Both the position numbers and the translations under genes were made by a program. A model generated the notes under the pieces. That model was not told where the DNA came from and did not search any database. It was given only the letters and a program-made list of their open reading frames with translations. A stretch of DNA of 64,000 bases, taken from Cyanophora paradoxa (taxonomy: Eukaryota; Glaucocystophyceae; Cyanophorales; Cyanophoraceae). The stretch is taken from contig QPMI01000071.1 of NCBI GenBank assembly GCA_004431415.1, positions 310,001-374,000 on the forward strand, read 5' to 3'. Positions within the stretch are counted from its first letter, which is position 1, and every line of letters starts with the position of its first letter. Shown piece by piece: positions 56,697 to 64,000 of this stretch.

Positions 56697-57578
56697 GATC
56701 AGCTACGGTCGGCCCGGCGGTCAGTTACGTTGCGGGGATCAAGCGGCGCCTGCAGCTGCAGCTGCGGAGAGCACTGCCGCATTTCCCGCGCGAACCGCGC
56801 GTGTGCCGCCGCGCGCGCCGGAGCGCTAGCCAGCGTGTGCGCCGTAGGCGCGCCGGCGGGCCAGGGGTCCTGCAGCTGCGCCACTGCGCCGCGCGCGGCT
56901 GCTCGGGTCTCGGAGTCCGACGGTCTCTCGTGCTCTGCAGCTGCGATCTGCGCGAGGCCGCCGGCGCCGGCTCCGGTTGCGAGCCCTCAGCGGCTGCAGA
57001 TGCGCATGCTGCCGGCCGTGCCAAAAGGCTACCGGTATAGCCTATAGGCTATAGCTAGCGCATCCAGGCTGATATCGATGAGCTTGCGCACTGCGGCCGG
57101 GCATCATGGCATGTGCGCACTGCGCAGGCGCCGCAGCTGAAGGCATGCGCAGCGCGCAGCTGCTGCGCCGCCTGCGCGCGCCCGCCGCCCAGGCCATGGA
57201 AGGCTGGAAGGAGGAGCTTCCTGAATAACCCGCTGGGTACACCCGACTCGTGACCCGAGTCGGACCAGCCAATCACAGAACAGTCTATCCCTGCCAATAC
57301 AAATGCGACCGAAAAAAGCTCTTTATTATTAGTGGCCGGGCCGGGCCGCCCGGGGTACGGGACATCGACCTACTACGTACGGGCCGTTTTTGTTTTTCAA
57401 GTAACTTGAATTTCTTTTCAAGTTTTTTGTTTTTTTTCAAGCTCTCTTTTTCGGGGGCTGAAGGCATGCGGCCCGGCTGCCCAGGGCCCAGGGGCCCATG
57501 GGCCATGGGGCACAGCCGCACAGCAGGGACAAATCAAAGAAAGTTTTGTTTTTGGTGAATTGCCGCCCAATTTATATA
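56697..57578. other. Upstream region of the kelch receptor and lead-in to repeats
   Basis: The first part (56697-57060) is dominated by CAGCTGC/CTGCAG-type motifs that open frames on both strands without protein-like sequence. It then holds a 16-bp palindrome near 57040 and a T-rich stretch with repeated TTTTCAAG (57385-57450). The receptor promoter (-) is probably here. A TTTGGTGAATT motif at 57551 recurs at 61441. Confidence 0.5.
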
Positions 57579-59433
57579 ACAAGATCCGTGCTCCTGCGGA
57601 GCACTAAGTACGGCGAAGCCTCGCGGACGCTCTCGCGGCTGTCACAGTAGGCCTTGGCAGCCTAGGCCTAGCGCACTGGCCAGCGCGCTGCCCGGCCAAA
57701 TGGCTGGCTGGAATTCGAAGCTGGCGGCCGGGCCATATATATGCATGCTGGCTCGCTAGCTATATATATAGCCAGAGGGCTGGGGGACGAACCTGGCTGG
57801 CCAGAGAGGAATGTAATGATCGAGGAGCTAGAGGGAATTTATAATTAGGGGAGGAGTTGGACGTACTGGCTTGCTTTTAACTGGTGGAGCATATTGAGAG
57901 GAGATTTTATGTATTGGCTTGTGCACGTGGGGGGGGTGGGAGCCCGAGGATCCGGAGGGGCGAGGTTCTTGCAGCCAGGCGCATGCGCAGAGCTTGCCAA
58001 TCGCTTAAAAAGAATCTCGCATGCATATAGTACCAATGTGCAGGGTTGCGGAGGCGAGGGCGCGAGGAAAGACGTGCAGGTCCATGCAGGATCGAATTTT
58101 CAGGGTCGGCTGGATTCTCGCGCCCTGTCGCGTTGTCGGGGGTCGCAAAAAGCTTAACGAAGATGTCAAATTACTATTGTAGCGATGCGCACGCGCGAGG
58201 ATGCGAGGGCGCGCGGAAAGGTCTGCAGGTCTGTAGAGGATCGAATTTTCGGGGTGGGCTGGGTCCTCGCGGCCCGGCGCAGCTATAAAGCGTGCGGAAG
58301 GCTTCTTCTACATCTCAAATGCTTATGCTATTGTTCCGCGCATGCGCCGCGGCATGAGTGCGCGGAAAGATGTCCAGGCCGGTGCAGGATCAAATTTTTG
58401 CCGTCGGGTACCTTCGTGCGCTGTTCGGCATCCGAAAAGCGGATTTCGTGGGTGCGCAGGCCCTGCTATGTCTATGCGCGCCAGTGCGCATCGATTGCGC
58501 GCGTCGCGGGACCGGGTGGGACCGGCCGGATCAAATTTTCGGCCGACTCTTCGCACTGGAGCGTCGACGGCGCCCGAAATCGAGCTTGCGGCGATGCGCT
58601 CGCCCTCGCGCGTCATTCTGTATCGGTCTGGGGCGTCCCTGGCGCGGTTTCGTCGCGGGACCGCGGAAAGGTCTGCAGGTCTGTAGAGGATCGAATTTTC
58701 GGGGTCGGCTAGGTCCTCGCGGCCTGGTGCATTTATAAAGCGTGCGGAAGTCTTCTTGTACATCTTAAATGCTTATGCTATCGTTCCGCGCGTGCGCCGC
58801 GGCGCGGGCGCGCGGAAAGATGTCCGGGCCTGTGCAGGATCGAATTTTTGCTGTCGGGTACCTTCCTGCGCTGTTCGGCCTCTGAAAAGCGGATTTCGGG
58901 GTGCGCAGGCCCTGCTATTTCTATGCGCGCTCGTACGCATCGTTTGTGCGCTTCGCGGGACCGGCCGGAACCGGCCGGATCAAATTTTCGGGCGACTGTT
59001 CGCACTGGAGCGTCGAGGGCGCCCGAAATCGAGCTTGCGGCGATGCGCTCGCCCTCGCGCGTCATTCTGTATCGCTCTGGGGCGTCCCTGGCGCGATTTC
59101 GTCGCGGGACCGGGCGGGACCGGGTCCCACCTTCTGACTCGGACTGCATTTGTCGGAGGTTAAGTACCGGAATTGATCCAGAGGGAAATTCGATTTTCGC
59201 GGGACGCCCACGGGGAGCGGTCGTCTTAGGGGAGCCAGGACGCTAAAAATGGATCTAGAGAGGTCTGTGGGGGTTCGGGTGGGTGTGTGACTAGCGGCAA
59301 TCGCGTCCGTGTCGAGGCAGAATTAATAATTCTGGCTCGAGGGAGTGCGACACGGAAATTATTTAGCAGGGGGGATCTCGAGTGGAAAAAAAGGTTAAAA
59401 AAGGAATTTAGATCGTCGGTTTTTGGGTTTGAG
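57579..59433. repeat. 1.9-kb tandem repeat, copy 1
   Basis: Begins ACAAGATCCGTGCTCCTGCG, a hairpin-forming start that recurs at 59434. The middle is built of ~150-bp sub-repeats, each with GCGCGGAAAG followed by AGGATCGAATTTTCGGGG. The last ~325 bp (59110-59433) are nearly identical to the end of copy 2. No convincing coding sequence; open frames follow sub-repeat spacing. Confidence 0.85.
57588..57604. other. Hairpin at repeat start, copy 1
   Basis: GTGCTCCTGCGGAGCAC forms a 7-bp perfect stem with a 3-nt loop. The same 17-mer is at 59443-59459. Confidence 0.85.
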
Positions 59434-61374
59434 ACAAGATCCGTGCTCCTGCGGAGCACTAAGTACGGCGAAGCCTCGCGGACGCCCTCGCCGCTGTTAC
59501 AGTAGGCCTATATATATAGGGCACTCAGCGACTGGCCAGCGGCCTGGCCGATCGCGAACAGCTTTCTGCAGCTGGCTGGAAGCTGGCTGGCTGACGGCCA
59601 GTCCAGCTAGCGCTGGCCGGCTAGAGGAATATTAATTTACTGAGGAACTAAAGGGTGGAGCAGATTGAGAAGAGATTAATTATAATATTGTTGGGAAGGA
59701 GGCCCGGGAGGGGCGAGGTTCTCGCGGCCAGGCGCATGCACAGAGCTTGCGAATCGCTTAAACAGAATCTCGCGATCGAATGTATATAGCATCGATGTGC
59801 GGGGCTGCGGAGGCGAGGGCGCGCGGAAAGACGTGCAGGTCCATGCAGGATCGAATTTTCGGGGTCGGCTGGATTCTCGCGCCCTGTCGCGTCCTCGGAG
59901 CTCGCGAAAAGCTTAACAAAGATCTCAAATTACTATTGTAGCGATGCGCACGCGCGAGGATGCGAGGGCGCGCGGAAAGCTGTGCAGGTCCGTATACGTA
60001 CAGGATCGAATTTTCGGGGTCGGCTGGGTCCTCGCGGCTCGGCGCATACGCAAAGCGTGCGGAAGTCTTTGCCTACATCTCAAATGCTTATGCTATTGTT
60101 CCGCGCATGCGCCGCGGCGTGGGCGCGCGGAAAGATGTCCGGGTCCGTGCAGGATCGAATTTTTGCCGTCGGCTGGGTTCTCGTGCTCTTTCGCGTCTTC
60201 GAAGCTTGTGGAAGGCTTTGATAAAATCTCAAATGAATATTGTAGCGATGCGCATGCGCGAGAATGCGAGGGCGTGCGGAAAGATGTTCAGGTCCGTACA
60301 GGATCGAATTTTCGGGGTCGGCTGGGTCCTCGCGGCCTGGTGCATTTAGAGACCGTGCGGAAGTCTTCTTCTACATCTAAAATGCATATGCTATCGTTCC
60401 GCGCATGCGCCGCGGCGTGGGCGCGCGGAAAGATCTCCGGGCCTGTCTAGGATCGAATTCTTGCCGTCGGGTATGTCCAGGATCGAATTTTTGCGTCGGC
60501 TGGGTTCTCGTGCCCTGTCGCGCCTGCAGAGCTTGCGAAAAGCTTTAAAAAGGAGTCAACTGAAAATTGTAGCGATGCGCTCGCGTGAGGATGCGAGGGC
60601 GCGCGGAAAGTTGTGCAGGTCCGTCCAGGATCGAATTTCCGGGGTCGGCTGGGTCCTCGCGGCCCGGCGCATTTAGAGACCGTGCGGAAGGCTTCTTCTA
60701 CATCTCAAATGCTTATGCTATCGTTCCGCGCATGCGCCGCGGCGCGGGCGCGCGGAAAGATCTCCGGGCCTGTCTAGGATCGAATTTTTGCCGTCGGGTA
60801 CCTTCCTGCGCTCTTCCGGCTCCGAAAAGCGGATTTCGGGGTGCGCAGGCGCTGCTATGTCTATGCGCGCCCGTACGCATCGATTGCGCGCGTCGCGGGA
60901 CCGGCCGGAACCGGCCGGATCAAATTTTCGGCCGACTCTTCGCACTGGAGCGTCGACGGCGCGCGAAATCGGGTTTGCGGCGATGCGCTCGCCCTCGCGC
61001 GTCATTCTGTATCGTTCTGGGGCGTTCCTGGCGCGATTTTGTCGCGGGACCGGGCGGGACCGGGTCCCACCTTCTGACTCGGACTGGATTTGTCGGAGGT
61101 TAAGAACCGGAATTGATCCAGAGGAATATTCGATATTCGCGCGACGCCCACGGGAGAGCGGTCGTCTTAGGGGAGCCAGGACGCTAAAATTGGCTCTAGA
61201 GAGGTCTGTGGGGGTTCGGGTGGCTGTGTGACTAGCAGCAATCGCGTCTGTGTCGAGGCAAAATTAATAATTCTGCCTCGAGGGAGTGCGACACGGAAAT
61301 TATTTAGCAGGGGGGATCTCGAGTGGAAAAAAAGGTTAAAAAAGGAATTTAGATCGTCGGTTTTTGGGTTTGAG
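59434..61374. repeat. 1.9-kb tandem repeat, copy 2
   Basis: Direct head-to-tail copy of 57579-59433 with more sub-repeats (about nine AGGATCGAATT units between 59840 and 60930). The copies differ in the first ~300 bp and share almost identical 3' ends. The right edge is followed by two copies of GAGGCTTCGCC (61378-61388 and 61394-61404). Confidence 0.85.
59443..59459. other. Hairpin at repeat start, copy 2
   Basis: Same 17-nt hairpin as at 57588-57604, marking the junction between the two 1.9-kb copies. Confidence 0.85.
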
Positions 61375-61459
61375 AAAGAGGCTTCGCCTGAAAGAGGCTT
61401 CGCCTGATTTATATAATTACCGGCCACATGTATTTTTTTTTTTGGTGAATTACCGGCCA

Positions 61460-63264
61460 CAGTCTCTAGACACCAGCACTGCGGGGGCTGCCCAGGGGGC
61501 ATAAAGACAAAAAAGCAAAATAACTAAGACAAGAGCACGAAGAAAGATAAGACAAAGAGCCAAAATCGACAATAAAAAAGGAAAGACACAGAGCTCGAGA
61601 CAGATCGATAGCGAGAAGAGACGATAAATCGAGCAGATCTAGGGACAGAGGATAACTGACACGAAGAAGAGCCAGAGCTAGAGATACCATCAATATCAGA
61701 AGGAATTACATCACTAAGAAGCGGGGACAAAATTGAGAAAGATAAATAACAGGAAGAAGACAAGTAAGAGGAACAACAAGACGACATGGAGGCGGAGGCG
61801 AAGCAGGACGATGCGAAAGGGCAGAGCTACGGCACGAGGTCGAGGAGGACACAGGAGGCGGAGCAGGCGGATCAAGAGCAGGCAAAAGGACAGTCAAAGG
61901 AATCACTAAAGCCGGCCAGGGTCGAGGCGGGCAATCGAACTGCAAACGACGGCGAACAACAGGTCGAGCACGAGGACTATAGCTAGTATTGAAACTAACT
62001 CTAGCATCAACACTACGATCAGAATCCGAACCAGACCGAACTAAACTAGAAGACGAAGAAGTACGCCGGCGCCGGCGGGATACGATCGCGACCAGCGAAG
62101 CAGAAGACGAAGGCAAAGGCGGCAGTCCGGTATCAAGAACAAAGGCCGGAGGGTCCGGCCCGGCAAACCGCCGGGGGAAGTAGAAGGAGCCGCAGGCTCG
62201 GCAAGCCGGCGACGGGTACGACCACGAGTCCGGGAGGAGATCGGGGAAGCCGGTCCCGGAGCTGAGGGCCCAGGAGCAGAGCCAGGAGAAGGTAAGCCCG
62301 GCGAGAAATCTGACCCGGAGCCGGAACCCAGCGAACGACGACGACGAAGAGGCCCCGAGGAGCCACGACGGGGGAGCTACCGAGCAAAGTACTGACAGCC
62401 GGCGCCGAACACGGCGGCGGAGGTACCCCGCAGACAGTGGCAGGCGGAGAGTCCAGGGTCGATCGAGAGATCCGCCGACGGGAATGCGGCGGGGGCCGAC
62501 GAGACGGAAGAGGCCTAGGCGAGGAGGGGGCCGAGGAAGGGTCGGAGGCAGGGGAAGGGCCGCGAGCAGGTGACGGGGATCGCTGCCGGCGCCGAAGAGA
62601 GGGCAGCGAAGCTGGAGAAAGGTCGGGTGGCGCCGGATCAGATGACACGGAGGTCATGGCCATGGGCGGCGCAGAGAGAGACGAGCTCGAGGGCGCAAGG
62701 GCCCGACGAGGGCGCCGGCGGCGAATCTCACGAGCGCCAGGAAGCGGGATAGGACCCGCATATGGGACCCGAGGCGCCGAAGGGGAGCAGGGAGCCGGAA
62801 TGACGGGGAGACCGAAAAGAGGACAGTCTCGCCAACACTCGGAAGCGGGGCAGAGGCCGAGGACCCGGAGCTCGAGGGGGGAGGGAGGGCGGAGGAGGAG
62901 AGAGAAGGCGGCTATTCGAAGGGTATGGAGAATCGAGAGCGGAGGCGAGGGAGGCCGAAGTGATGGCGAGCTCTGGAGGCGAGGGGGCCTGCAAGCGGAT
63001 CCGGGAAAGTGGATGCAGATGCAAAGAGACCGGGGACGTAGAGGCGGGAGGGGCATGCAAAAAGATAGTGCCGCCCAGCGTCACAGTTGCAGAAGCGGGG
63101 GCAAGAAGGATGGGCTGAAGAGGGGGCTGAACCAGGAGGACGTCAGAAAGAGGGCCTCGCAGGGGCGGAAGTGGAGGAGCAAGGGGAAGAGGTAAGAAGG
63201 GGTATGGAGCTGCAAGATGACCGGCCACATGTACAGGCCGGGCCCACATGTACATCTAGCGCTG
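61460..63264. repeat. Second dispersed/tandem repeat unit (~1.8 kb), copy 1
   Basis: A segment starting CAGTCTCTAGACACCAGCAC recurs at 63265, followed in both copies by AGGGG, GCAAAATAACT and a GACAAGAGCAC.../AAGAGCC stretch. Weaker similarity continues (GGCGGACGATGCGAAAG-like text at 61795 and 63680). The plus strand is strongly purine-rich throughout. Long frames on both strands are low-complexity (Arg/Gly/Glu or Pro/Ser/Leu) and I do not call them genes. Confidence 0.65.
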
Positions 63265-64000
63265 CAGTCTCTAGACACCAGCACTGCGGGGGCTGCCTAG
63301 GGGCCCGGCCGAAGCAAAATAACTGGCTATATATAGGACAAGAGCACTAAGAACGACAAGACGAAGAGCCGAAAGCGACAACAAAAAAAAATAGACATAG
63401 ACCGAGAAGAGACGTCGACGACGTACGTATACGAGATATTAAACACCGGTCGCGAGACCGAGAAAATCTTTCAAGTTTAGGACGACAGACACAAAAAAAT
63501 TGAGCTAACCCCAACATCCAAGGGGACCACAGCATGCGATGATCATGACGAGACCGCTACCGTCGAAAGAGGACAAAGCTAGAAGCGAGAAAGATAAATT
63601 AAATCACAGGACGCCTTAAAGCAGACAGGTAAGAGGAACAACAGGAGGAACGACAAGTAAGAGAGTAAGAGGGGACGGAGGCGAAGGCGGACGATGCGAA
63701 AGAGCAGGCAAAAACGCAAAAACCTTGCAATTGATATGAAGCCTGAAGGGCAGTCAACGGGATCGATATCGTAAAAACTGGCCACAAAACTTGAAACTGG
63801 CCGAACTGATCGCGAACTACCGTAGTACAAGCCGGCAAAGCATAAGACGAAGCGAGGACCCCGGCACCAAGGACGGGGGCCGGAGGCCCGGGCCGCCCGC
63901 GGCCGGTAGGGAGTGAAACAGAAGGAGACGAAGGCCCAGCAAGCGTTAAGGCGACGACGGGCGCGACCACGAGGAAAACGGAGCGGCGGGCCCGGCACGC
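63265..64000. repeat. Second repeat unit (~1.8 kb), copy 2, truncated by the window
   Basis: Diverged copy of the unit at 61460, sharing its first ~35 bp almost exactly and later blocks at lower identity. Purine-rich on the plus strand; no gene supported. Confidence 0.6.

Noticed and set aside
58040-60960. CRISPR-like array
   Set aside because: Repeat units are ~150 bp, diverged and without unique spacers, and the context is eukaryotic.
57900-61103. Many 100-180-codon frames in the sub-repeat array
   Set aside because: They repeat with the ~150-bp unit, change frame between copies and carry no conserved domain; better explained as repeat DNA.
62437-63195. 252-codon plus-strand Arg/Gly/Glu frame, and the 307-codon Pro-rich frame opposite
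   Set aside because: Both are low-complexity products of purine/pyrimidine asymmetry in a repeat; no protein-like features or start context.

Overview
This is a GC-rich nuclear window from a eukaryote, most likely a free-living unicellular alga or protist. Genes are cut by many very short spliceosomal introns (about 38-80 nt, often with a GTGCG-type donor). Intergenic DNA is repeat-rich, and the proteins belong to eukaryotic families: FN3/PKD/IPT/GCC2 7TM receptors, kelch-REJ receptors, IBTK, CCDC124/Lso2, MYND and F-box. I cannot name the lineage. The architectures are reminiscent of haptophyte, stramenopile or similar protists, but that is inference only.

Layout. (1) 1-23825 (+): one giant cell-surface receptor gene, 5'-truncated by the window. 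It opens with a single exon of at least 8.08 kb of fibronectin-III repeats. About fifty short exons follow, coding for KNH-like modules, cysteine-pair beta modules, PKD, IPT/TIG, GCC2/GCC3-like cysteine repeats, about seven membrane helices and a long cytoplasmic tail. (2) 23826-25020: AT-richer, palindrome-rich spacer. (3) 25021-27643 (-): five-exon F-box/LRR-like gene, divergent from (4) 28138-34493 (+), an IBTK-type ankyrin-RCC1-BTB protein. (5) 35088-36294 (-): CCDC124/Lso2-type ribosome-associated protein. (6) about 36756-37880 (+): MYND zinc-finger protein. (7) 38278-46722: a non-LTR (LINE) retrotransposon bounded by a perfect 22-bp direct repeat, with an upstream ORF joined by an ATGA overlap to a large endonuclease-RT-RNase H ORF that is now broken by about seven frameshifts. 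(8) 47234-56696 (-): a second large receptor: signal peptide, kelch propeller, Ser/Pro/Thr linker, REJ/PKD-like modules, about seven membrane helices and a polyQ tail. (9) 57579-61374: two tandem copies of a ~1.9-kb repeat built of ~150-bp sub-repeats. (10) 61460-64000: a different ~1.8-kb repeat unit with strong purine/pyrimidine strand asymmetry, second copy cut by the window end.

How the genes relate. The two receptor genes share an overall plan (a very large glycosylated ectodomain of adhesion modules on a multi-pass membrane core) and suggest a surface recognition or mechanosensory role. The F-box and IBTK-like genes are both predicted ubiquitin-ligase substrate adaptors (CUL1 and CUL3 type) and share a 494-bp divergent promoter region. 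The remaining genes are conserved housekeeping types. Exon boundaries were read by eye from splice consensus and frame continuity. They are firm for the F-box gene and the first dozen introns of the giant gene, and approximate elsewhere.
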